Source: DATBGS01 sp036557885
Lineage (GTDB): Bacteria; Chloroflexota; Ktedonobacteria; Ktedonobacterales; DATBGS01
DNA length: 39,339 nucleotides
Reading direction: 5' to 3'
Assembly: GCA_036557885.1 (NCBI GenBank)
Contig: DATBGS010000033.1
Span: 1 to 39,339 of the forward strand
Both the position numbers and the translations under genes were made by a program. The notes below the pieces were generated by a model. That model was not told the DNA's origin. It saw nothing but the letters and a program-made list of their open reading frames with translations, and made no database searches. Within the stretch, counting starts at the first letter, position 1. Every line of letters starts with the position of its first letter. Of this stretch, positions 32,118-39,339 are shown piece by piece.

Positions 32118-33260
32118 ATGCCAAAGAAAGTCACTATTCTTGACGTGGCTCGTCTCGCAGGCGTCTCCCGCACGACAGTTTCGCGTGTGTTGAATCAAAA
32201 AGGGGAAGTTGACCCGGCCACACGCGAGCGCGTCCAGCGAATTATTGAGGAGCAGAGCTTTGTCCCCAGCCTGACGGCGGCTGGACTGGCGGGCGGTCAT
32301 AGCCGCCTAATCGGGATGCTGGTCCCCACGTTTACCTGGACCATGATCCCTGAGCTTTTGCGGGGCATTGCCGATGTCATCAACAACACCCCCTATGAAC
32401 TCGTGCTTTACAGCTATAACGACGAAGACCTCAGCCGCGATCAGAGCGTCATCATCAAGCGCGTTATGGCAACGCAGCTTACCGCTGGCATCCTCGCCGT
32501 CTTCCCAGGCAGGATTTCAGCGCAATTGACGCGCCTCTACCAGCAAGGGTTGCCGGTTGTGGTCATTGACGACCAGTTTGATCAAACCATTCCCTGGGTC
32601 CACGCGGATAACGTGACCGGAGCCTATCTAGCTGTGCAGCATCTCATTCAGCTTGGGCATCGGCGCATCGCGCATATCCAGGGGCCGCCTGAGTATCTGG
32701 CTTCGCATGACCGTTACAACGGCTACCGGCGCGCCTTGCAGGAGGTTGGCATCACACCCGACCCGGAGCTTGTACTGACCGGCGATTTCCTGCCTCCTTC
32801 CGGGCGTGCCTGTGCCGAGCAGCTTTTTGTGCTTCCGCCAGAAAAACGTCCCACCGCCATCTTTGCTGCCACCGATCAGATGGCCTACGGAGTGCTGTCA
32901 GCCGCCGAGGAGCATGGCCTGTCTGTTCCAGGCGATGTGGCGCTCGTCGGCTTTGACGATGACACCCCTTCTGCACATGTTCGCCCCCCGCTCACCACCA
33001 TCCGGCAGCCCTCCTTTGAGATGGGAAAAAGCGGCATTGAACTGGTGCTCTCGCTGGTGGCGGCCAGCGACGAACCGGCTGCCCAGCAGCACTCTCTCTT
33101 CAAGAGTACAAAAGACGGCTCGACGCCCGTCCAGCCTCATCCCATAAAACCTGCCCGCATCGAACTCCAGACCAGCCTGATCGTGCGCGCATCCTGTGGA
33201 TCAAGCTATCACGTTGATTGGCAACACAGTAATTCAAAAATGGGAGGCACTCAGTCATGA
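32118..33260 (+). CDS. LacI-family transcriptional repressor
   Basis: A 380-aa regulator. The N-terminal LacI helix-turn-helix and hinge are typical (VTILDVARLAGVSRTTVSRV, LNQKGEVDPATRERVQRII, LTAAGLAGGHSRLIGML). A periplasmic-binding-protein-like sensor domain follows (VVVIDDQFDQ, HLIQLGHRRIAHIQGP, AIFAATDQMAYGVL, DVALVGFDDD) and ends in RASCGSS plus a short tail. The effector is unknown but should be a sugar connected with the transporter and glycoside hydrolase downstream. Its last four bases overlap the start of the solute-binding gene (ATGA), so it heads the operon. AAGGGG serves as ribosome site. Confidence 0.9.
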   Translation: MPKKVTILDVARLAGVSRTTVSRVLNQKGEVDPATRERVQRIIEEQSFVPSLTAAGLAGGHSRLIGMLVPTFTWTMIPELLRGIADVINNTPYELVLYSYNDEDLSRDQSVIIKRVMATQLTAGILAVFPGRISAQLTRLYQQGLPVVVIDDQFDQTIPWVHADNVTGAYLAVQHLIQLGHRRIAHIQGPPEYLASHDRYNGYRRALQEVGITPDPELVLTGDFLPPSGRACAEQLFVLPPEKRPTAIFAATDQMAYGVLSAAEEHGLSVPGDVALVGFDDDTPSAHVRPPLTTIRQPSFEMGKSGIELVLSLVAASDEPAAQQHSLFKSTKDGSTPVQPHPIKPARIELQTSLIVRASCGSSYHVDWQHSNSKMGGTQS

Positions 33261-34948
33261 ATCATCCCCGCTCTTACTCCTTCACCCGGCGGAGACCAGC
33301 ACTCCTGGCGCTTCTGGCGGCCTTCTCCTTGCTGCTGGTCGCCTGCGGCACCACAGGGAACACCAGCTCAAAACGTAATTATCTAGTCATCGTGGCAAAC
33401 CAGACCGACACCTGGACCGACAACTTCAACCCGTACTTTGATGCCAGCTCGAATGTGGTTGCCTCGTCGGAAGGCACCATCTACGAAACGCTGCTCTTTT
33501 TTAATCGCTTTGATGGCAAGTACACCGGTATGCTTGCCTCGAACTACGCCATCTCCAGCGATGGCTTGCAGATCACCTTCACCATGCGGCCAGGGGTGAA
33601 GTGGTCGGATGGACAGCCCTTCACCGCTGATGATGTATTGTTTACGCTCAACATGCTCAAGCAGTATGATGCGCTGGATGTGAACGGCCTGTGGTCGCAG
33701 CCCATCATCAGCAACGCGGTGATGGGCAGCGATGGAAACTCGGTGGTCGTCACACTCGCCAGCCCGAATAATGATGCACTGTTTGCCATAGGCGCGCAGA
33801 CCTGGATTGTCTCTCAGCATATCTGGTCTGCGGTCAGCGACCCCACCAATTATGCCGACACCGAGCCGGTTGGCACTGGGCCATTTAAGGTTGGCTCGTT
33901 CACGCCGCAGCTTGTCAGAATGGTCAAAAACCCCAACTACTGGCAGGCGGGTTTGCCAAAGGTGAACGAACTGCGCTTCCCGGCTTACAAAGACAATGCA
34001 ACCGCAGAACTGGCGATGGACCAGGGCAACGTAGACTGGAACAGCATCTTCGCGCCCAACCTCGATCAGACCTACGTGAAGCGCGACCCGGACCATTACC
34101 ATTACTGGTTCGCGCCCAGTGATGTGCTCTACCTGCTGGTGAATCTGAAAAAGTCACCGTTCGATCAGGTGGCCGTGCGCAAAGCAATCAGCCTCGCTAT
34201 TGATCGCGATCAGTGGTCCAAGATTGCCGAAAGTGGCTACGAGCAGCCAGCCAGCCCTACTGGATTGCTGCCGCTTGACGCCAAATACCTTGACTCGGCC
34301 TACAAAGACCTCAAGTTCACGGTGGACACTGCCCAGGCAACCCAATTGCTTGAAGGCGCTGGCTTCAAAAAAGGGTCAGATGGCATCTACGCTGATGCCT
34401 CTGGCAAGAAGCTGTCGTTCTCGTTTGAATACCCCTCCGGCTACTCCGATTGGGTGGCAGGCGCGCCGGTCATTGCCAGCGACTTGAAGGCCATCGGTAT
34501 TGAACTCAACCTTGACCCGGTTTCGACGGATGGATTCTACACCGATTTGCAGAACGGCAACTTCGAAGTCATGATGAACGGCACCAACGCCGGACCATCG
34601 CCCTACAACCTCTACTCCTCGCTACTGCTCTCCAGCAATTCAGCCGACATTGGGCAGTCAGCCAATGGCGACTACGAGCGCTGGATTGACCCAACGACAG
34701 ATAACTTGCTGACGCAGTTCATCACCTCGAACGACCCCACTGTGCAGCAGCAGGCCATGTCTGGGATTGAAAAGATCATGGTGGAGCAGGTACCAGCCAT
34801 TCCCTTGACGAATGAGCCATACTGGTACGAATACAACAGTAAGAACTTTGTTGGCTGGCCCGACGAGCAGCACCAGTACGCGCTGACCTCGCCTTATCAA
34901 TACCCAGACGACGAGATTGTGCTGCTGCATCTCGAACCCGCTCCGTAA
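33257..34948 (+). CDS. Family-5 solute-binding lipoprotein of an ABC importer
   Basis: A 563-aa secreted lipoprotein. A signal peptide of 29 residues ends in the lipobox LLVAC with Cys30 as lipid anchor. The SBP family 5 body shows YETLLFFNRFDGKY, FTMRPGVKWSDGQPFTADDV, EPVGTGPFKVGSF and VRKAISLAIDRDQWSK. This family binds oligopeptides, nickel or, in many Chloroflexota and Thermotogota, oligosaccharides such as beta-glucosides or cellobiose. The LacI regulator and GH4 neighbour favour a sugar ligand here. GGGAGG precedes the ATG, which overlaps the repressor stop. Confidence 0.9.
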   Translation: MNHPRSYSFTRRRPALLALLAAFSLLLVACGTTGNTSSKRNYLVIVANQTDTWTDNFNPYFDASSNVVASSEGTIYETLLFFNRFDGKYTGMLASNYAISSDGLQITFTMRPGVKWSDGQPFTADDVLFTLNMLKQYDALDVNGLWSQPIISNAVMGSDGNSVVVTLASPNNDALFAIGAQTWIVSQHIWSAVSDPTNYADTEPVGTGPFKVGSFTPQLVRMVKNPNYWQAGLPKVNELRFPAYKDNATAELAMDQGNVDWNSIFAPNLDQTYVKRDPDHYHYWFAPSDVLYLLVNLKKSPFDQVAVRKAISLAIDRDQWSKIAESGYEQPASPTGLLPLDAKYLDSAYKDLKFTVDTAQATQLLEGAGFKKGSDGIYADASGKKLSFSFEYPSGYSDWVAGAPVIASDLKAIGIELNLDPVSTDGFYTDLQNGNFEVMMNGTNAGPSPYNLYSSLLLSSNSADIGQSANGDYERWIDPTTDNLLTQFITSNDPTVQQQAMSGIEKIMVEQVPAIPLTNEPYWYEYNSKNFVGWPDEQHQYALTSPYQYPDDEIVLLHLEPAP

Positions 34949-34977
34949 CGTCTAGTTGACCAACATTCTACCTGCAA

Positions 34978-35006
34978 AGGGGGATGGCGCTTCGGTGTCT
35001 CCCCCT
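34978..35006 (+). promoter_or_regulatory. Intercistronic hairpin with UUCG loop
   Basis: AGGGGGA (34978-34984) pairs with TCCCCCT (35000-35006) around GGCGC-TTCG-GTGTC, giving a stable stem capped by a UUCG tetraloop. No T-run follows. It lies between the binding-protein gene and the first permease, where such hairpins commonly stabilise the upstream message and give excess binding protein. Confidence 0.6.
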
Positions 35007-35038
35007 CCCATTACCTCATCATGCTGAGGAGGTACAGG

Positions 35039-36019
35039 ATGCGCCACCTGCTCCGCCGTCTCATTTTTTATCTGGTCGCGCTCTGGCTTTCGATCACGCT
35101 CAATTTTTTCTTGCCCCGCTGGGCGCCGGGGAACCCGGTCCAGGCGCTCATTGGTCGGCTGCACGTGAAGCCCACTCCTCAGACCCTCCACTCGCTGGAG
35201 ATTTTGCTTGGGGTGAATAACCACGATTCGTTGTGGACGCAGTATCTCCAATACCTGAGCAGTCTGGCGCATGGCAACCTGGGCGTCTCAATCACCTACT
35301 TTAAGCCCGTTTCCGCCTTGATTGCCCAAGACCTTCCCTGGACGTTAACGCTGGTGGGTGTAACGCTGATTATCAGTTTTGTCTTTGGCACCTTCCTTGG
35401 CATTATCGTTGCCTGGTATCGTGGCTCCAAGCTCGATACGATCTTTCCTCCCATCTTTACATTTCTTTCTGCAATTCCCTATTTCTGGCTGGCACTTATT
35501 ATTTTCTACGTCTTTGGATTTGTGCTGAAATGGTTTCCGAGCGACCTGCAAGGCTATGACATCTACGAAACGATACCTGGTTGGAATATGCCCTTTATCG
35601 AGAGCGCCATTACGCACGCCATTTTGCCCGCTTTCACCATTATTATTGGCTCTATTGCTGGTTGGTTGCTGGGGATGCGTAATATGATGATTACCACGCT
35701 CTCTGAGGATTACGTCTTGATGGCGGAAGCCAAAGGCATGCCACAGCGCCGCATCATGTTCACCTACGCGGCGCGCAACGCCATCCTGCCCAACATCACC
35801 AGCTTTGCGCTCTCGCTGGGCTTTGTCGTGAGCGGCGCATTGCTGACTGAGCTTGTCTTTAATTATCCAGGCATCGGCTATCGGTTTCTGGAGGCGGTCA
35901 ATGACAAAGATTACCCGTTGATTCAGGGCCTCTTTTTGATAATTGCCCTGGCGGTGCTAGCGGCAAACTTCTTATCTGATCTGCTGTATGTCGTGCTTGA
36001 CCCGCGCATCCGCCGATAA
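35039..36019 (+). CDS. ABC permease, DppB/OppB type
   Basis: A 326-aa inner-membrane protein with about six transmembrane helices. The first helix (LIFYLVALWLSITLNFFLPRW in part) and PGNPVQALIG are typical of the DppB/OppB family, and the EAA loop is seen as YVLMAEAKGMPQRRIMFTYAARNA in part, contacting the ATPases. It ends with FLSDLLYVVLDPRIRR, the usual family end. GAGGAGGT precedes the ATG at 35039; the ATG at 35021 is ahead of that site and was rejected. Forms a heterodimer with the next gene product. Confidence 0.9.
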   Translation: MRHLLRRLIFYLVALWLSITLNFFLPRWAPGNPVQALIGRLHVKPTPQTLHSLEILLGVNNHDSLWTQYLQYLSSLAHGNLGVSITYFKPVSALIAQDLPWTLTLVGVTLIISFVFGTFLGIIVAWYRGSKLDTIFPPIFTFLSAIPYFWLALIIFYVFGFVLKWFPSDLQGYDIYETIPGWNMPFIESAITHAILPAFTIIIGSIAGWLLGMRNMMITTLSEDYVLMAEAKGMPQRRIMFTYAARNAILPNITSFALSLGFVVSGALLTELVFNYPGIGYRFLEAVNDKDYPLIQGLFLIIALAVLAANFLSDLLYVVLDPRIRR

Positions 36020-36028
36020 GGAGAGAGC

Positions 36029-36979
36029 ATGCAACTACCATCTTTGGTTGGATTCCTACGCGCTTTCTGGCGTCTGGTGACGCTCAACCGCAAGGTTACG
36101 ATTGGGGCCGTCATTGTTGGGCTCTTTCTCCTGCTGGCGATCTTTGGCCCGCTCTTTGTGCGACAAGACCCCACCCTTCCCAGCCCCGATGCAACAGGTA
36201 TAGCCGACGCGCCGTCGCTCGCGCACTGGCTGGGGACCACCCCAAGCGGCCAGGATGTGCTGGCGCAGGTTGTGGTGGGCGCGCGGGGGTCTATCGAGCT
36301 TGGATTTGTTGCGGGCGGCATCACGACCCTCATCTCGGTGGCGGTTGGCCTCATCTCCGGCTATTACGGCGGCGTCCTCGATGAACTCTTCCAATTAGGG
36401 ACCAATGTGTTTCTGGTCCTCCCAACCCTGCCGCTGGCGATCTTGCTGGCGGTCTACCTGCCCTTTAGTGGGACGATTACACTGAGCCTGGTAATCATTA
36501 TTACTGGCTGGTCCTGGGGAGCCAGAGTCTTACGGGCGCAAACGCTCTCCATGCGCAATCGTGATTATGTGGAGGCAGCCCAGGCACGCGGGGAAGGCTC
36601 GCTGCGCATCATCTTTTTCGAGATTTTCCCCAACGAGATTGCGCTGGTTGCCGCAGAACTTTTGGGCACGATTATCTACGCTATCCTGGCTGAAACTGGC
36701 CTGGAATATATCGGCCTGGGCGATTTCAAGAGCATCAGTTGGGGCACCATGCTGTACTTTTCGCAGAATGGCGACGCGCTGCTGCAAGGCTGGTGGTGGT
36801 GGTTCCTGCCGCCAGGGTTGTGCATCGCGCTGCTGGGGGCAGGGTTGGCCTACCTCAATTATGGCATTGACGAGTTAGCCAATCCCCGGCTGAGAAAAGA
36901 ATCGCGGCCAAAATTGATGCTGCGCAAAGCCATGCAGCGGCTTGGGCTACAGCGCGTGGCAGCAGAGGAGGCAGCGTGA
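36029..36979 (+). CDS. ABC permease, DppC/OppC type
   Basis: A 316-aa inner-membrane protein. The N-terminal helix (VTIGAVIVGLFLLLAIFGPLF in part) is followed by HWLGTTPSGQDVLAQVVVGAR, the signature of DppC/OppC permeases, and an EAA loop RDYVEAAQARGEGSLRIIFF in part. Further helices end at LAYLNYGIDELANPRLR. AAGGAGAG lies before the ATG, 9 bp after the first permease. Its stop overlaps the ATPase start by one base (TGATG). Confidence 0.9.
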   Translation: MQLPSLVGFLRAFWRLVTLNRKVTIGAVIVGLFLLLAIFGPLFVRQDPTLPSPDATGIADAPSLAHWLGTTPSGQDVLAQVVVGARGSIELGFVAGGITTLISVAVGLISGYYGGVLDELFQLGTNVFLVLPTLPLAILLAVYLPFSGTITLSLVIIITGWSWGARVLRAQTLSMRNRDYVEAAQARGEGSLRIIFFEIFPNEIALVAAELLGTIIYAILAETGLEYIGLGDFKSISWGTMLYFSQNGDALLQGWWWWFLPPGLCIALLGAGLAYLNYGIDELANPRLRKESRPKLMLRKAMQRLGLQRVAAEEAA

Positions 36980-38082
36980 TGCAGAATGGTCGTTCAGGCG
37001 CGCTCGCATTTGCTCCCGCGCCGCTGCTGGAGGTCAAAAACCTCAGCGTGGATTATCTGGCCGCTAATGGCACCGTCCACGCGCTCACGGATGTTAGCAT
37101 CTCCCTGGCGCGCGGGCAAATCCTGGGGCTGGCTGGCGAAAGCGGCAGCGGCAAAACAACCCTGGGCTATGCCATCACACGGCTGCTGCGCCCGCCGGCG
37201 GTGATTACTGGCGGCACGCTGCTGTATTATCCCGCGACTGGCGAGCCAGTAGACATCCTGCAACTCACGCCACCACAACTGCGCGCTTTCCGCTGGAATA
37301 CGCTTGCCATCGTCTTCCAGAGCGCGATGAACGCGCTCAACCCGGTGCTTACGCTCGGAACGCAGATTGAAGATGTCTTGCGTTACCATCGGCCAGAGAT
37401 GAACCGGGAGCAGCGCCGCGCCCGCGTGGTGGAATTGTTGAAGCTGGTGGGCATCGCCCCTGATCGCATTCGCAGCTATCCACACGAACTGAGCGGCGGC
37501 ATGCGCCAGCGCAGCATTATTGCTATGGCGCTGGCTCTTTCGCCCGAAATTGTGATTATGGATGAGCCAACGACGGCGCTGGATGTAGTCGTGCAGCGCG
37601 AAATCCTGACAGAACTCATCCGGCTGCGCGAGCAGTTGAGCTTCTCGATCATCTTCATCACGCATGACCTCTCGCTGCTGCTGGAACTGGCCGATACGAT
37701 TGCCATCATGTACGCCGGGCGCGTTGTCGAAACGGCCACCTGCCGCCAGCTTCAGAGCCAGCCGCGCCACCCTTATAGCTATGGGATGCTGCATTCGTTC
37801 CCATCGCTGCATGGCCCGCGCCAGAGGATGACCGGCATCCCTGGCTCGCCTCCCGATCTGCGCTCAGCCCCATCAGGCTGCGCCTTTCACCTCCGCTGCC
37901 CATTTGCCATCTCAGCCTGCTCAGAGGTGCTGCCGACGCTGCAACATCCTACGGAGAGCATGCTCGACCAACTGGTTGCCTGCCATATGTATAACCCAGC
38001 GCTCACCGGGCCAGATTTGCCCACCAATGCTGATTTTGCCCAGGGCTATGAGGCCGCATACGCGACCAGAAAGCGGCGATGA
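36979..38082 (+). CDS. ABC ATPase, DppD/OppD type
   Basis: A 367-aa ATPase. Walker A GESGSGKTT, Q-loop VFQSAMNALNP, signature LSGGMRQR, Walker B VIMDEPTTALD and the switch His in FITHDLSLL are all present. The C-terminal extension carries SGCAFHLRCPFAISAC, the Cys-rich motif of oligopeptide/dipeptide importer ATPases that can hold an Fe-S cluster. A GTG at 36976 is possible, but the ATG at 36979 with GAGGAGG upstream and a one-base overlap is preferred. Confidence 0.9.
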   Translation: MQNGRSGALAFAPAPLLEVKNLSVDYLAANGTVHALTDVSISLARGQILGLAGESGSGKTTLGYAITRLLRPPAVITGGTLLYYPATGEPVDILQLTPPQLRAFRWNTLAIVFQSAMNALNPVLTLGTQIEDVLRYHRPEMNREQRRARVVELLKLVGIAPDRIRSYPHELSGGMRQRSIIAMALALSPEIVIMDEPTTALDVVVQREILTELIRLREQLSFSIIFITHDLSLLLELADTIAIMYAGRVVETATCRQLQSQPRHPYSYGMLHSFPSLHGPRQRMTGIPGSPPDLRSAPSGCAFHLRCPFAISACSEVLPTLQHPTESMLDQLVACHMYNPALTGPDLPTNADFAQGYEAAYATRKRR

Positions 38083-38088
38083 GGAGGC

Positions 38089-39216
38089 ATGATGAACATC
38101 GAATATTCAGAGGCAAATTCATCCCCTGCCATAGCCCAGCACGTCCAGCCACCGGTTCTGGAGGCGAAACACCTGCGCAAGTATTTTCCCTTGCGGCAGG
38201 TCATGCTCTTGGGCGAAAAAAGGGTCGTGCATGCCGTTGAAAATGCTTCGCTGACCCTTTCGGCTGGCCGCGCCCTGGCGCTGGTTGGCGAGAGCGGCAG
38301 CGGCAAAAGCACCATAGCGCGCCTGCTGGCCCGGCTGTATGAGCCGACCTCTGGGGTGATTGCTTTCAAAGGGGAGCCGGTGAAGTCGGGTAAATCGGCT
38401 CTGCGCGCGTATCGCCGCCACGTGCAGATGGTCTTTCAAGACCCGTTTGCCTCGCTCAACCCGATACATAGCGTGCGCTACCTGCTCAGCCGCCCGTTGC
38501 GTCTGCATAAGCTGGCACGTACGAAGAAAGAAGAAACGGAGCAAATTCTGGCGCTGCTAGATCGCGTCAGCCTCAGCCCGGCAGAGCAGTTTATCCAGAA
38601 GTACCCGCATCAACTCAGCGGCGGGCAGCGCCAGCGCGTTGCCATCGCGCATGCTCTGGCTGCCCGGCCAGAAGTGCTGCTGGCCGATGAGCCAGTATCT
38701 ATGCTGGATGTCTCGATTCGCCTGGACATTCTCAACTTGCTGCTGCAACTCAAGGACGAGGAACAACTTGCCCTGCTCTTTATCACGCATGACATCGCCA
38801 GCGCCCGCTACTTTGCCGAAGACACGATGGTCATGTATGCCGGTCAAACGGTGGAGGGTGGGCCAAGCGATGAGGTGATTCAACGGCCCAGCCACCCCTA
38901 CACCAAGCTGCTCATCTCTGCCGCGCCCGACCCGGATACCATGACGGGCGAAGATCGCAGAGCCGTGACGCTCCCGGCGCGCGGCGAGATTCCCAGCCTC
39001 ATCAGGCCGCCTGGTGGCTGCCGTTTTCATCCCCGCTGCCCGCACGCTATGCCGGTTTGCCGCGAACGTTTCCCAGGGCGCTCTGATCTGGGCGGAGGCC
39101 ACTGGACACATTGCTTTCTCTATGGGGAGGGCAATCTCGCTGCTGCCGATGCAGCCACGAAAGACAACGCATCGAAGATTACAGTTACCACCCGCGATGA
39201 CCAACAGGAGCTTTAA
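38089..39216 (+). CDS. ABC ATPase, DppF/OppF type
   Basis: A 375-aa ATPase paired with the previous one. Walker A GESGSGKST, Q-loop VFQDPFASLNP, signature LSGGQRQR, Walker B LLADEPVSMLD and switch His in FITHDIASA are intact. The C-terminal region has GGCRFHPRCPHAMPVC, again the Cys motif of the family. GAGGAGG lies directly before the tandem ATGATG start, and the gap from the previous stop is 6 bp. Confidence 0.9.
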   Translation: MMNIEYSEANSSPAIAQHVQPPVLEAKHLRKYFPLRQVMLLGEKRVVHAVENASLTLSAGRALALVGESGSGKSTIARLLARLYEPTSGVIAFKGEPVKSGKSALRAYRRHVQMVFQDPFASLNPIHSVRYLLSRPLRLHKLARTKKEETEQILALLDRVSLSPAEQFIQKYPHQLSGGQRQRVAIAHALAARPEVLLADEPVSMLDVSIRLDILNLLLQLKDEEQLALLFITHDIASARYFAEDTMVMYAGQTVEGGPSDEVIQRPSHPYTKLLISAAPDPDTMTGEDRRAVTLPARGEIPSLIRPPGGCRFHPRCPHAMPVCRERFPGRSDLGGGHWTHCFLYGEGNLAAADAATKDNASKITVTTRDDQQEL

Positions 39217-39218
39217 CA

Positions 39219-39339
39219 ATGGCACGCATTAAATGGGCCTATATCGGCGGCGGCAGCACGCGCGCTGCTGGCACAATGGCCTCGTTTGTCCACCAGGGCG
39301 AAAATTTTGACGGCTCGGAGGTTGTGCTGATTGACCTTG
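39219..39339 (+). CDS. Glycoside hydrolase family 4 enzyme, N-terminus (partial)
   Basis: The first 40 residues before the window ends. IKWAYIGGGSTRAAGT is the NAD-binding glycine motif of GH4 enzymes, and the following ASFVHQGENFDGSEVVLIDL is typical of the family (the Asp at the end contacts the NAD ribose). GH4 enzymes cleave alpha- or beta-glycosides by an NAD+ and Mn2+-dependent redox-elimination mechanism. The exact sugar specificity cannot be told from this fragment. AGGAG precedes the ATG, two bases after the ATPase stop, so it belongs to the transporter operon. Confidence 0.85.
   Translation, partial: MARIKWAYIGGGSTRAAGTMASFVHQGENFDGSEVVLIDL

Noticed and set aside
1..39339. CRISPR arrays, rRNA and tRNA genes, riboswitches
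   Set aside because: No regularly spaced direct repeats and no recognisable RNA-gene or riboswitch core were found on reading both strands.

Overview
The window looks like accessory-rich chromosomal DNA from a filamentous, multicellular-type soil bacterium, most probably Chloroflexota class Ktedonobacteria. This is an inference from moderately high GC, many IS remnants, a STAND/TPR regulator, a JAMM-FGE fusion protein, HEAT repeats and a LacI/family-5 ABC sugar operon. No rRNA or tRNA was seen.

Layout. (1) 1-3363: the 3' end of msrA, an integrase-core transposase, a nucleotidyltransferase pseudogene, then about 1.1 kb without a gene but with repeats and palindromes. (2) 3364-8198, minus strand: a KdpD-like sensor kinase, a KdpE-like regulator and a KimA-like K+ importer, which look like one potassium-response unit. 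(3) 8342-12976: a transposon nest. An IS481-like element with an in-frame stop abuts a decayed IS1-like element, which is split by a second, intact IS481-like element. Both IS481-like copies have long inverted repeats and 5-bp target duplications. (4) 13309-16768: repeat copy A with a small HTH ORF, convergent with an XRE-STAND-TPR regulator. (5) 16877-17175: a hairpin-rich MITE-like element.

(6) 17351-20255 is the most interesting part: a double-glycine leader peptide gene, a HlyD-like N-terminal fragment, a JAMM-peptidase/FGE-sulfatase fusion, a MoaD/ThiS-like ubiquitin-fold protein ending in Gly-Gly, and a TusA-like sulfur carrier. Together they suggest an undescribed peptide-modification or sulfur-transfer system. 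(7) 20385-25115: a membrane-anchored protein with a proline-rich tail, a HEAT-repeat protein, a small conserved protein and a DUF6745 protein. (8) 25577-27185: repeat copy B with its HTH ORF, then frameshifted DUF4262 and DUF6429 genes. (9) 27254-31275: a SWIM zinc-finger protein and a Swi2/Snf2 ATPase, translationally coupled. (10) 31539-31885: repeat copy C. (11) 32013-39339: a LacI-controlled operon with a family-5 solute-binding lipoprotein, two permeases, two ATPases and the start of a glycoside hydrolase family 4 gene, which fits import and hydrolysis of an oligosaccharide or glycoside.

A dispersed repeat occurs three times (near 13.3, 25.6 and 31.5 kb). Its copies align without gaps, differ without codon periodicity, and share a 5' hairpin. 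It is probably a structured RNA. Several genes carry single-base frameshifts, so either decay is common here or the assembly has indel errors.
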